NCBI RefSeq assembly: GCF_945915435.1
Contig: NZ_CAMEFG010000007.1
Span: 21,357-85,356, forward strand
DNA from: an uncultured Paracoccus sp.
GTDB taxonomy: Bacteria; Pseudomonadota; Alphaproteobacteria; Rhodobacterales; Rhodobacteraceae
DNA length: 64,000 nt
Direction: 5' to 3'
The notes under the pieces were generated by a model. That model was not told where the DNA came from, did not search any database, and was given only the letters and a program-made list of their open reading frames with translations. The position numbers were made by a program, and so were the translations under genes. Positions 24,693 to 32,995 of this stretch are shown here, in pieces (positions within the stretch are counted from its first letter, which is position 1; each line of letters opens with the position of its first letter).

Positions 24693-26051
24693 ATGCCGAC
24701 CGATCAGCCAACAAGCCCATATCCCCCGCGCGTGGCCCTGAACCGCCGGATGATGGGCCCTGTCCGAAGCGCCATCACCGCGCGGCGCAACGTGCTGGAA
24801 CTCATCCCCGAACTTGCCACCCGCCAGCCGATGGTCTCAGGGCGGACGGGGGTGCGCTGGCACATGGTCATGGACCCCGGCGCACTGGCCCGCGTGTTCA
24901 AGGACCGGGTCGAGGATTATCCGAAATCGCTGGTCGCGCGGCTGATCCTCGAACCCGCCGTCGGCCAGTCGATGTTCGTGGCCGAGGGCGCGCATTGGCG
25001 CTGGCAGCGCCTCGCCGCCGCGCCCGCCTTCGCGCAGCGCAATGTCGAGGCGCTTGGCCCCGTCATGTCCGCCGCCGCCGAGGCCAGCCTGCGCCGCCTG
25101 TCGACCCAAACCGGCCCCGTCGATGTCTTTGCGGAAATGGTCGCGGCGACCTTCGACGTCATCTCGGACGTCACATTCTCGGGCGGGCAGGGGTTCGAAC
25201 GCGATGCGGTCCATGCCGCCATCGAAAGCTATATCGCGGGGACCGCCCGCATCTCGGTGCTGGACGTCATGGGAATGCCGCGCTGGATACCCCGCCCCGG
25301 ACGCCTCTTCTCGACCCGCCGCCTGCGCGAGACGAAGCGCGTCGCCGATGATGCGATCCGCGCCCGCGCCAGGGCCGGGCCGCGCCCCGTGCCCGACCTG
25401 CTCGACCTTCTGCGCACGGGCGAGGACCCCGAAACGGGCCGCCGCATGACCCCGCCCGAGTTGCGCGACAACCTTCTGACCTTCATCGTCGCGGGGCACG
25501 AAACGACCGCCCTGACGTTGGCTTGGGCGCTCTACCTTCTGGCCTTCGATCCGGGGGTCCAGTCCCGCGCGGCCATCGAGGCGCGCGCGGTCCTGGGCGA
25601 TCGCTGCGCGACCGCCGCCGACCTGCCGCGCCTGTCCTATATCCGCCAGATCGTCGAGGAAACGCTGCGCCTCTATCCCCCCGCCGCCTTTCTGTCGCGC
25701 ACCGCCCGCGCCCCCGACACGCTTTGCGGGCGCGAGATCCGGCCCGGCGACACCGTCCTGCTGCCGATCTATGCGCTGCATCGCCATCATATGCTGTGGG
25801 ACGACCCCGACCGCTTCGACCCCGACCGTTTCGCGCCGGGCATCACGCGCGACCGCTTCGCCTTCCTGCCCTTTGGTGCGGGGCCGCGCATCTGCATCGG
25901 CGCCAGCTTCGCGCTGCAAGAGGCGGTCATCATCCTTGCCAGCCTGCTTGCCCGGTTGCGATTCGAGACGACCGACCGCCATCCCGACCCGCGCATGATC
26001 CTGACCTTGCGCCCGCATGGCGGCGTCTGGCTGCGCGTCACCCCGCGCTGA
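24693..26051 (+). CDS. Cytochrome P450
   Basis: A 452-residue soluble bacterial P450 (no membrane anchor). The I-helix oxygen-activation motif is FIVAGHETTALTLAWAL, the K-helix ExxR is EETLRLYPP, the PERF-like segment is DPDRFDPDRFAPG, and the heme-thiolate loop is FLPFGAGPRICIGASFALQEA. The substrate is unknown; the sequence style is that of bacterial CYPs close to fatty-acid or terpenoid hydroxylases. No ferredoxin or reductase gene is adjacent, so electron partners must come from elsewhere. Confidence 0.93.
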   Translation: MPTDQPTSPYPPRVALNRRMMGPVRSAITARRNVLELIPELATRQPMVSGRTGVRWHMVMDPGALARVFKDRVEDYPKSLVARLILEPAVGQSMFVAEGAHWRWQRLAAAPAFAQRNVEALGPVMSAAAEASLRRLSTQTGPVDVFAEMVAATFDVISDVTFSGGQGFERDAVHAAIESYIAGTARISVLDVMGMPRWIPRPGRLFSTRRLRETKRVADDAIRARARAGPRPVPDLLDLLRTGEDPETGRRMTPPELRDNLLTFIVAGHETTALTLAWALYLLAFDPGVQSRAAIEARAVLGDRCATAADLPRLSYIRQIVEETLRLYPPAAFLSRTARAPDTLCGREIRPGDTVLLPIYALHRHHMLWDDPDRFDPDRFAPGITRDRFAFLPFGAGPRICIGASFALQEAVIILASLLARLRFETTDRHPDPRMILTLRPHGGVWLRVTPR

Positions 26052-26103
26052 ATTGCCTTCCGTCCCCGTTTGCGCCACCCTGCCGCGAAAGCCCGGAGGC
26101 CCC

Positions 26104-26442
26104 ATGATCGTCATCTACCACAAACCGACCTGCTCGACCTCGCGCAAGGTGCTGGAACTGATCCGCGCCGAGGGGCACGCCCCCATCGTCATCGACTATG
26201 CCAAGGAAGGCTGGACGCGCGGCCAGCTTCTGGGCCTTTTCGCGGCGGCTGATTTGACGCCTGCGCAGGCCCTGCGGACCAAGGGCACCGACGCCGCCGA
26301 GCGCGGCCTGATCGGCGCGGATGACGACGCCATCCTGTCCGCGATGATCCAGAACCCGCTGCTGGTCGAGCGTCCTTTTGTCTGCGGCCCCGGCGGCACC
26401 CGCCTCTGCCGCCCCATCGAGGCGGTGCGCGAGACCTTCTAA
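26104..26442 (+). CDS. arsC: Arsenate reductase-like protein, ArsC/Spx family
   Basis: A 112-residue thioredoxin-fold protein with the glutaredoxin-dependent arsenate reductase active-site Cys in [14 protein letters not shown] (Cys10). Further ArsC blocks are [42 protein letters not shown] and [11 protein letters not shown]. No arsR, arsB or acr3 gene is adjacent, so a housekeeping ArsC/YffB-like reductase role is as likely as arsenic resistance. Confidence 0.82.
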   Translation: MIVIYHKPTCSTSRKVLELIRAEGHAPIVIDYAKEGWTRGQLLGLFAAADLTPAQALRTKGTDAAERGLIGADDDAILSAMIQNPLLVERPFVCGPGGTRLCRPIEAVRETF

Positions 26443-26510
26443 CCATCGCCCAAGTCTTTTCCCCCGGTCCCGCCCGTGCTAATCGGCGCGGGAACCACAG
26501 GAATATGCCC

Positions 26511-27593
26511 ATGTCCGACATCGACGCCCTTCGCCAGAGCTATCTCGACCGTATCCTGAACGCCGCCGACCCCGAGGCGCTTGAACAGGTCCGCCTCGCC
26601 GCCCTTGGCAAGAAGGGCGAGATCAGCGGGCGCATGAAGGAACTGGGCCGGATGACGCCCGAAGAGCGCCAGACTACCGGCGCCGCGCTGAACCGCCTGA
26701 AGGATGAGATCGACGCCGCCCTGCGCGCCCGCCGCCAGGGGCTGGAGGATGCGGCGCTGGACGCGCGGCTGAAAGACGAATGGCTGGACGTCACCCTGCC
26801 GGGCCGCCCGCGCCGCGAAGGTTCGATCCACCCGGTCAGCCAGGTGACCGAGGAAGTGACCGCGATCTTCGCCGACATGGGTTTCGCCGTGGCCGAGGGG
26901 CCGCAGGTCGAAAGCGACTGGTTCAACTTCGATGCGCTGAACATCCCGCCCGAACATCCGGCGCGGCAGGAACACGACACCTTCTTCATGGCCCGCGCGG
27001 ACGGTGACAACCGCCCACCGCATGTGCTGCGCACCCATACCTCGCCCGTCCAGATCCGCGCGATGCAGGAAACCGGCGCGCCGATCCGCGTGATCTGTCC
27101 GGGCCGCGTCTATCGCATGGACATGGACCAGACCCACACGCCGATGTTCCACCAGGTCGAGGGGCTGGCGCTTGGCAAGGGCATCTCGATGGCCAACCTG
27201 AAATGGACGCTGGAAGAATTCTGCCGCGCCTTTTTCGAGGTCGATGAGGTCGAGCTGCGCTTCCGCGCCAGTCACTTCCCCTTTACTGAGCCGTCGGCCG
27301 AGGTCGATATCCGCTGTTCATGGGAAGGCGGCAAGCTGACCATCGGGCAGGGCGAATCGTGGCTGGAGATCCTGGGCAGCGGCATGGTCCACCCCAAGGT
27401 GCTGGCCGCAGGCGGCATCGACCCCGAGGAATGGCAAGGCTTCGCCTTCGGCATGGGCATCGACCGCATCGCGATGCTGAAATACGGCATCCCCGATCTG
27501 CGCGCGTTCTTTGAAAGCGATTTGCGCTGGCTGCGACATTACGGGTTCGCGGCGGGGGATGTGCCTAGTGTGAGCGGTGGGTTGTCGCGGTGA
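26511..27593 (+). CDS. pheS: Phenylalanyl-tRNA synthetase alpha subunit
   Basis: A 360-residue class II synthetase catalytic subunit of the alpha2-beta2 enzyme. The N-terminal coiled coil (1-85, [30 protein letters not shown]) binds tRNA; motif 2 is seen at [28 protein letters not shown] and motif 3 at [25 protein letters not shown] at 26505 or 26511 is possible; AGGA spacing favours 26511. The gene does not run directly into pheT: a foreign-looking gene starts with GTG overlapping its TGA. Confidence 0.96.
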   Translation: MSDIDALRQSYLDRILNAADPEALEQVRLAALGKKGEISGRMKELGRMTPEERQTTGAALNRLKDEIDAALRARRQGLEDAALDARLKDEWLDVTLPGRPRREGSIHPVSQVTEEVTAIFADMGFAVAEGPQVESDWFNFDALNIPPEHPARQEHDTFFMARADGDNRPPHVLRTHTSPVQIRAMQETGAPIRVICPGRVYRMDMDQTHTPMFHQVEGLALGKGISMANLKWTLEEFCRAFFEVDEVELRFRASHFPFTEPSAEVDIRCSWEGGKLTIGQGESWLEILGSGMVHPKVLAAGGIDPEEWQGFAFGMGIDRIAMLKYGIPDLRAFFESDLRWLRHYGFAAGDVPSVSGGLSR

Positions 27594-28087
27594 GTGTAAT
27601 TGCGGCAATCATCGCCGCCTCCACCGCAATATTCATTGCCGTGGTGATTTATCCTTGGCAGAAACAGATTGATCGTGACAACGAAATTGCGAGAGAAAAG
27701 AGAGCACTCTACTGGAAGGTTTCTGAGTTAATCAGCAGCACAAATCGCTTATACGACATGGTTCTATCTCAAGAAAACGAGATAACCAACCTCGTCGTCG
27801 CACTGATTTCCGTAGGGGAGTGCAAGGCGGCGAAAAAGCTCATAGACTTAAATGTTGCGCTGCGCCCCTTCCACGAAGAGCGTGACGAAATACGTCAACG
27901 AGGATTGCGCACTTTCATATCTCTTATTAGCAAGAGAAACCAGAAAATCCCAGCCGAGCATGTCGACAAGCTAACGAAAACAATAGCTGAATTGCTCGAC
28001 CTAACCAACAAGGGCATATCAAGCAACCACGTTTCCACAATTCCGCTTCGGAAATGGATCCGTGACCATCTAAAAGGGTCGCTATGA
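27590..28087 (+). CDS. AT-rich single-pass membrane protein inserted between pheS and pheT
   Basis: A 165-residue protein of no family I recognise. The start is a GTG overlapping the pheS TGA, and the stop TGA overlaps the pheT ATG (ATGA), so it is cleanly wired into the operon. One membrane helix (about residues 3-22) is followed by a basic stretch ([21 protein letters not shown]), which predicts a cytosolic, mostly helical domain of about 140 residues. Codon use is unlike the neighbours: TTA, CTA, ATA, AGA and AAT are frequent and the DNA is visibly AT-richer, which signals recent acquisition. Possible roles (toxin, phage defence, sensor) are speculation. Confidence 0.85.
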   Translation: MSVIAAIIAASTAIFIAVVIYPWQKQIDRDNEIAREKRALYWKVSELISSTNRLYDMVLSQENEITNLVVALISVGECKAAKKLIDLNVALRPFHEERDEIRQRGLRTFISLISKRNQKIPAEHVDKLTKTIAELLDLTNKGISSNHVSTIPLRKWIRDHLKGSL

Positions 28088-30471
28088 AATTCACCCTCTC
28101 CTGGCTCAAAGAGCATCTCGATACCGACGCCACGCTGGACCAGATCACCGAGGCGCTGACTGACCTTGGCCTTGAGGTCGAAGGCGTGACCGATCCGGCG
28201 CGTGCGCTGGCGCCCTTCACGCTGGCCAAGGTCGTCCATGCCGAGCAGCACCCCGATGCCGACCGGCTGCGGGTCTGCCGCGTGATGACGGATGAGGGCG
28301 AAAAGCAGATCGTCTGTGGCGCGCCCAATGCCCGCGAAGGGATCACCGTCGTTCTGGCCAAGCCCGGCGATTACGTCCCCGGCATCGACCTGACGCTGAG
28401 CGTCGGCAAGATCCGGGGCGTGGAAAGCCACGGCATGATGGCCTCGGAACGCGAAATGCAGATGTCGGATGAACATGACGGCATCATCGAACTGCCCTCG
28501 GGCGAGGTCGGGCAGCGTTTCGTCGATTGGCTGGCCGCGAACCGTCCCGAGGCGGTCGATCCGGTGATCGAGATCAAGATCACCCCCAACCGCCCCGATG
28601 CGCTTGGCGTCCACGGCATCGCGCGCGATCTGGCGGCGCGGGGGCTGGGCAGGCTCAAGCCGCTGAAAAACATCGAGGTTCCGGGGGCCTTCGCCTCGCC
28701 CGTCAAGGTCGGCATCGCGCCGGACATGGCCGAGAGCGCGCCTTTCTTCACCGGCCGCGTGATCCGCAACGTCAGGAACGGGCCGTCGCCGGAATGGCTG
28801 CAAAAGCGGCTGGTGGCCATCGGGCTGCGGCCGATCAATGCGCTGGTCGATATCACCAACTTCTTCACCTTCGACCTCAACCGCCCGCTGCATGTCTTCG
28901 ATGCGGCCAAGGTGCGGGGCGATCTGCATATCCGCGCCTCGGGTCAGGGTGAGGAGATGCTGGCGCTGGACGGCAAGACCTATGCCTTCGCGCCCGGCAT
29001 GATGGTCATTGCCGATGACAGCGGTCCCGTCAGCATCGCCGGGATCATGGGCGGCGAGACAACGGGGGCGGACGAAGGCACGACCAGCGTTTTCCTTGAA
29101 AGCGCCTATTGGGACCCCATCGCCGTGGCGACCGTGGGCCGCGCGCTCAAGATCAATTCCGACGCGCGCTATCGGTTCGAGCGCGGGGCCGACCCCGCAT
29201 TCACCCTGCCGGGGCTGGAGATGGCGACGCAGATGGTGATGGACCTTTGCGGGGGCGAGGCGGGCGAGGTCGTCACCGCCGGCGCTGTCCCCGACACCAC
29301 GCGCAGCTACAAGCTGGACCCGGCCCGCGTCGTCAGCCTTGTGGGAATGGAAATCGCCGAGGCCGAGCAGCGCGCCACGCTGGAGGCACTGGGCTTCCGG
29401 CTGGAGGGCGATCAGGCTTTCGTCCCAAGCTGGCGGCCCGACGTGCAGGGCAGCGCCGATCTGGTCGAAGAGGTCGCCCGCATCGCCAGCCTGACCAAGC
29501 TGCAAGGCCAACCCCTGCCGCGTCCGCAGGCGGGTGTGCCCAAGCCCGTGCTGACGCCCCTGCAACGCCGCGAAAGCGCGGCGCGGCGGATGGCGGCGGC
29601 GCTTGGCTATAACGAATGCGTGACCTACAGCTTCATCGACGCTCAGGCGGCGGCGCTGTTCGGCGGTGGGTCCGACGCCGTGCGGATCGAAAACCCGATC
29701 AGCAGCGAGATGACCCACCTGCGCCCCGACCTGCTGCCCGGCCTGCTGGCGGCTGCGGCGCGCAACCAGGCGCGCGGCTTTGCCGATCTGGCGCTGTTCG
29801 AATGCGGCCCGGTGTTTTCGGGTGGCGAGCCGGGTGAGCAGGGGCTGCACCTGTCCGGCCTGCTGGTCGGCCATAGTGCTGCGCGCGACCCCTATGGCAG
29901 CCGCCGCAAGGTCGATATCTACGACGCCAAGGCCGATGCCGAGGCGATCCTGCAAGCCATCGGCGCGCCCGCGAAATCGCAGATCAACCGCAAGCTGGAC
30001 GGCTGGTGGCATCCGGGCCGTGCGGGCAATGTCGCGCTGGGTCCCAACGTGCTAGCGACATTCGGCGAGGTTCACCCCCGCATCCTGCGCCATTTCGGTA
30101 TCAAGGGCGCGGCGGTCGGCTTCACCATCCGCATCGCGAACATCCCGCTGCCGAAAAGCCGCACGCCCTCGCGTCCCGCCTTGGCGCTGTCGGACCTGCA
30201 AGCGGTCGAGCGCGACTTTGCCTTCGTCGTCGATGGCGGGGTCGAGGCGATGGCGCTGGTCAATGCCGCCGCCGGTGCCGACAAGGCGCTGATCGAGCGG
30301 GTGACGGTCTTCGACCAGTTCACCGGGCTGGAAGGCGGCAAAAAGTCCATCGCCATCACCGCCCGCCTGCAACCGAAAGACAAGACCCTGACCGATGCCG
30401 AGATCGAGGCGGTCAGCGCGAAGATCGTCGAAAAAGTCGGCAAGGCCACCGGCGGCACCCTGCGGGGCTGA
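28084..30471 (+). CDS. pheT: Phenylalanyl-tRNA synthetase beta subunit
   Basis: A 795-residue, full-length beta subunit. Domains in order: EMAP-like tRNA-binding domain (about 40-150, KVVHAEQHPDADRLRVCRV), B3/B4 editing domain (about 210-390, with ALVDITNFFTFDLNRPLHVFDA and GIMGGETTGADEGTTSVFLESAYWDP), B5 (about 400-470), a degenerate catalytic core, and a C-terminal anticodon-binding FDX-ACB domain (about 700-795, FDQFTGLEGGKKSIAITARLQP). The ATG overlaps the stop of the inserted gene, so its translation may depend on coupling through that foreign reading frame. Confidence 0.96.
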   Translation: MKFTLSWLKEHLDTDATLDQITEALTDLGLEVEGVTDPARALAPFTLAKVVHAEQHPDADRLRVCRVMTDEGEKQIVCGAPNAREGITVVLAKPGDYVPGIDLTLSVGKIRGVESHGMMASEREMQMSDEHDGIIELPSGEVGQRFVDWLAANRPEAVDPVIEIKITPNRPDALGVHGIARDLAARGLGRLKPLKNIEVPGAFASPVKVGIAPDMAESAPFFTGRVIRNVRNGPSPEWLQKRLVAIGLRPINALVDITNFFTFDLNRPLHVFDAAKVRGDLHIRASGQGEEMLALDGKTYAFAPGMMVIADDSGPVSIAGIMGGETTGADEGTTSVFLESAYWDPIAVATVGRALKINSDARYRFERGADPAFTLPGLEMATQMVMDLCGGEAGEVVTAGAVPDTTRSYKLDPARVVSLVGMEIAEAEQRATLEALGFRLEGDQAFVPSWRPDVQGSADLVEEVARIASLTKLQGQPLPRPQAGVPKPVLTPLQRRESAARRMAAALGYNECVTYSFIDAQAAALFGGGSDAVRIENPISSEMTHLRPDLLPGLLAAAARNQARGFADLALFECGPVFSGGEPGEQGLHLSGLLVGHSAARDPYGSRRKVDIYDAKADAEAILQAIGAPAKSQINRKLDGWWHPGRAGNVALGPNVLATFGEVHPRILRHFGIKGAAVGFTIRIANIPLPKSRTPSRPALALSDLQAVERDFAFVVDGGVEAMALVNAAAGADKALIERVTVFDQFTGLEGGKKSIAITARLQPKDKTLTDAEIEAVSAKIVEKVGKATGGTLRG

Positions 30472-30514
30472 TCGGGGGGCTGATCCGAACAGCCCGCGAA
30501 ACCGGCCGGAAACG

Positions 30515-30546
30515 AAACGGCCCGCGCCACATGCGCGGGCCGTTTT
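30515..30546. terminator. Bidirectional terminator between pheT and the HTTM gene
   Basis: AAACGGCCCGCGC and GCGCGGGCCGTTT form a 13-bp stem around a 5-nt loop, with A and T runs on the two flanks, so it can stop transcription from both convergent genes. Confidence 0.88.
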
Positions 30547-30570
30547 CCTTGGCAGGTCCGGGGGCAGGAC

Positions 30571-31986
30571 CTAGCTGTCGTCGCCCGGCACCCGGCCCCA
30601 GGGACCGTCGCGGTTGTCGGCCACGCCCCAGACGGGGATTTCCAGCGGCAGCACCCAGGGATCGGCGGCGAAGGGGTTGATGCGGACCTGCGTCAGATCC
30701 ACCTCGGGGTCGATATAGGGCTGGCAGGGCCGCCCGTTCAGCGATTTGCAGATATCCGCATGGACGGATACGTCGCGCCCCTCGGCCCGCCAGATGTCGG
30801 CCAGGTGGTTGGCGAACTGGTGGATCATGTCGGCGCGCACGATCATCTTGCTGGTCTGGCGGCGGGTCAGGTAGTCGTCGGGGTCCACGTTCCAGACCTG
30901 CCCGGTCTGGCGGTCGGTGACGATGAAATGGCCCACGGCCTGCCGGTCGTAGATGCGCATCCGCCAGGAATAGCGGTGGCCGTCCCCGCTCCACCGGATT
31001 TCGGAATCGAAGAAGACGCCGCGAACGGGCAGGAAAAGCTGCACCGCGATCCAGATCGCCATGCCCGCCAGCACCGCCTTGGGCAGTGGGCGCGCGACCG
31101 GCGGCGGGGTGTCCGCGACCCTTGCCCGGCGCATCAGGCGCGAGGGCCAGTCGGGATCGAAGAAGATCGTCGTCGCCGCGATCGTCATCCAGGGGAAGAT
31201 GCCGATGTTGAAGGACCACGCATTGCCGATGTGGAAGACGGCATAGATCAGGAAGACGGCCAGCCGCGTCTTGCGCCACAGCAGCAGGGGCGCGCCCAGC
31301 ACATGCAGCGCGATCACCGACCAGCAGGCCGCGATGATGATCCAGTCGTATTGGAAAAGCGGCTCGAACCACTGGCCTTCCACGCGGTTGCGCATCCAGA
31401 TGCCCAAAGGCTCGCCCGCCAGCCAGTCGGGGGTCAGCTTGACCAGCCCGGCGTAGACCAGCATGATCTCGGTCTGTGCGCGCAGCATGAAGACGTTGGC
31501 ATAGGGCACCGTCCGCACGCCCTCGCGCCCGCGCTTGCGGGCGATCAGCGCATCCAGCGACCAGATCCGCGCGGCAGGCATGAAGCACAGCAGGATCAGA
31601 TACAGCAGCACCAGGTAGAAGTGATTGAGGTATTCCGCCGAGTCGATCAGGAAGAAATAGGCGAAAAGCACCGTCAGCGCGACGACGCTGACCCGGTAGA
31701 ACAGCCCCAGCGTCACCATCAGCGCCAGCAGCCCAAGGACCAGCCAGCCAAGTTCCGCCTGCATCAGCGAGGGTGCGCCGACCCAGGAAAAGCCGGGATA
31801 ATGGAAGTGGAAATCAGGCTCGACCCAATAGCGCCAGATCCGCAGATGGACCATGAAGCGCCAGAAGTCCCACAGGATCAGCAGGCCGAACAGGATACGG
31901 AACATCGCCAGCGACTGCGCGGGGACGTGGCTGGCCAGCCGGTCGCCGAATGCGCGGGCACGGTTTCCCAGTGTGTTTTCGCTCAT
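30571..31986 (-). CDS. HTTM-domain (vitamin K-dependent gamma-carboxylase-like) membrane protein
   Basis: A 471-residue polytopic membrane protein. The N-terminal half has about seven or eight helices, including FRILFGLLILWDFWRFM, YFFLIDSAEYLNHFYLVLLYLI, and TEIMLVYAGLVKLTPDWLAGEPL with the HTTM core motif (vYxxAgxxKlxpdWl). The C-terminal 150 residues form a soluble periplasmic-type domain rich in Trp and Asp. HTTM proteins resemble gamma-glutamyl carboxylase, but the bacterial substrates are unknown. It is divergent from a DCC1-family thiol oxidoreductase gene, a pairing often seen for HTTM genes, which suggests joint redox chemistry (inference). Confidence 0.87.
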   Translation of the reverse strand: MSENTLGNRARAFGDRLASHVPAQSLAMFRILFGLLILWDFWRFMVHLRIWRYWVEPDFHFHYPGFSWVGAPSLMQAELGWLVLGLLALMVTLGLFYRVSVVALTVLFAYFFLIDSAEYLNHFYLVLLYLILLCFMPAARIWSLDALIARKRGREGVRTVPYANVFMLRAQTEIMLVYAGLVKLTPDWLAGEPLGIWMRNRVEGQWFEPLFQYDWIIIAACWSVIALHVLGAPLLLWRKTRLAVFLIYAVFHIGNAWSFNIGIFPWMTIAATTIFFDPDWPSRLMRRARVADTPPPVARPLPKAVLAGMAIWIAVQLFLPVRGVFFDSEIRWSGDGHRYSWRMRIYDRQAVGHFIVTDRQTGQVWNVDPDDYLTRRQTSKMIVRADMIHQFANHLADIWRAEGRDVSVHADICKSLNGRPCQPYIDPEVDLTQVRINPFAADPWVLPLEIPVWGVADNRDGPWGRVPGDDS

Positions 31987-32106
31987 CTGCCTTTCCTTCT
32001 GTCAATCGGGCCGATGCGGCATATATTGTGCCGCATGGGCCTTGTTGTTCCCGTCAAGCCGAAAATCGGACGGATTTGCAAGGGGCCGGATGCGGGAAAG
32101 ACGGAT

Positions 32107-32481
32107 ATGGACGCGCCCAACGGCAAGGAAATGCTGGTTTTCTACGACGGGGAATGCCCGTTTTGCAGCGCCTATGTGCGCCTGCTGCGCCTGCGCGAGG
32201 CTGTGGGCCGGGTCGAGTTGATCGATGCGCGCTCGGACGACGTGCGGGTCGGTGCGCTGAAGGATGCGGGGGTGGACCTGAACGCCGGCATGGCGGTGCG
32301 CTATGGCGGGACGCTCTATCACGGGGCGGATGCGATGCGGATCCTGTCGGTGCTGTCGGCGGATGGCGGCATCCTGCGCGCGGTGATGAAATCGCCCCGC
32401 CGCGCGAAGGTGGTCTATCCCTTCCTGCGCGCGGGCCGGGGCCTCGTGCTGCGCCTGCTTGGGCGCAAGCCGATCCGCTAG
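32107..32481 (+). CDS. DCC1-like thiol-disulfide oxidoreductase (DUF393)
   Basis: A 124-residue thioredoxin-like protein with the family's N-terminal DxxCxxC motif, VFYDGECPFCSAYVRLLR, and the downstream ELIDARSDD and GMAVRYGGTLYHGADAMRIL blocks. A ribosome site (GGGAAAG) precedes the ATG at 32107; an upstream in-frame ATG exists at 32035. The divergent neighbour is an HTTM membrane protein, so the oxidoreductase probably serves that enzyme. It ends 7 bp from the convergent Asp/His-rich gene. Confidence 0.88.
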   Translation: MDAPNGKEMLVFYDGECPFCSAYVRLLRLREAVGRVELIDARSDDVRVGALKDAGVDLNAGMAVRYGGTLYHGADAMRILSVLSADGGILRAVMKSPRRAKVVYPFLRAGRGLVLRLLGRKPIR

Positions 32482-32488
32482 GCGCGCC

Positions 32489-32818
32489 TCAATCGTCGTC
32501 GTCGTGGTGGCGACTGCGGCCACGGCGCGGTCCGTCGTCATCGTCGTCGTGATGGCGGTGAAAGCTGCGCCCACCGTGCCTGCGCCGCCCGTCGTCGTCG
32601 TCATCGTGGCGCGAAAAGCCGCGCCTGCGCCATCCGTCGTCATCGTCGTCATGCCAGTGGCGGGCCTGATGGCGGTGGCCGTCGTTCCACTTGATGCCCA
32701 GTGCCGGGCCGATCACGCCGCCGATGAAGCGGTTGACCGGGTCCTCGGCCATCGCCGCCCCCGGCAGGGCGATCGCCGCCGTCAGGGCGGCTGCCAGCAT
32801 CTTGTTTCCGGCTTTCAT
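32489..32818 (-). CDS. Secreted Asp/His/Arg-rich repeat protein
   Basis: A 109-residue protein: signal peptide 1-24 (ends GAAMA before ED), a short conserved-looking stretch NRFIGGVIGPALGIKWNDG, then a low-complexity domain. The domain carries four acid blocks (WHDDDDDG, RHDDDDDG, HHDDDDDG, HHDDDD) separated by Arg/Gly/His spacers. The alternating clusters suggest metal binding or a highly charged periplasmic polymer-like segment; neither is proven. The underlying DNA is a run of GAC/CAC-type triplets that may be length-variable. Some Rhodobacteraceae proteins with a similar leader are annotated as hypothetical. Confidence 0.75.
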   Translation of the reverse strand: MKAGNKMLAAALTAAIALPGAAMAEDPVNRFIGGVIGPALGIKWNDGHRHQARHWHDDDDDGWRRRGFSRHDDDDDGRRRHGGRSFHRHHDDDDDGPRRGRSRHHDDDD

Positions 32819-32926
32819 GGCTTTGGGTCCTTTCGCAAGACAGCCCTTGGCGGCTGCATGGGGTAGGACGCGCCGGGGACGGGGTTATTCCCCCCGCCCG
32901 CGAAAAAAACCGCGGTGCCGGGGAAA

Positions 32927-32955
32927 TTGCAAACCGCCGCCCGGCTGCGCTATCG
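32927..32955 (+). promoter_or_regulatory. Candidate housekeeping promoter of dctBD
   Basis: TTGCAA (32927-32932) and CTATCG (32950-32955) with a 17-bp spacer match the TTGCNN/CTATNN layout seen before rpmI and rpsO. It lies 41 bp before the dctB start. Confidence 0.4.
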
Positions 32956-32995
32956 TCCGGGCCGGGCGCTGTAGGTCAGGGGGGCGAAAGGCGGA

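Noticed and set aside
26104..26442. ArsC as a sign of an arsenic-resistance operon
   Set aside because: No arsR, arsB, acr3 or arsH lies nearby; neighbours are P450 and pheS.
32500..32660. GTC/GTG-rich triplet run as a CRISPR-like or non-coding repeat
   Set aside because: It is explained by the Asp/His blocks of the secreted protein on the minus strand.
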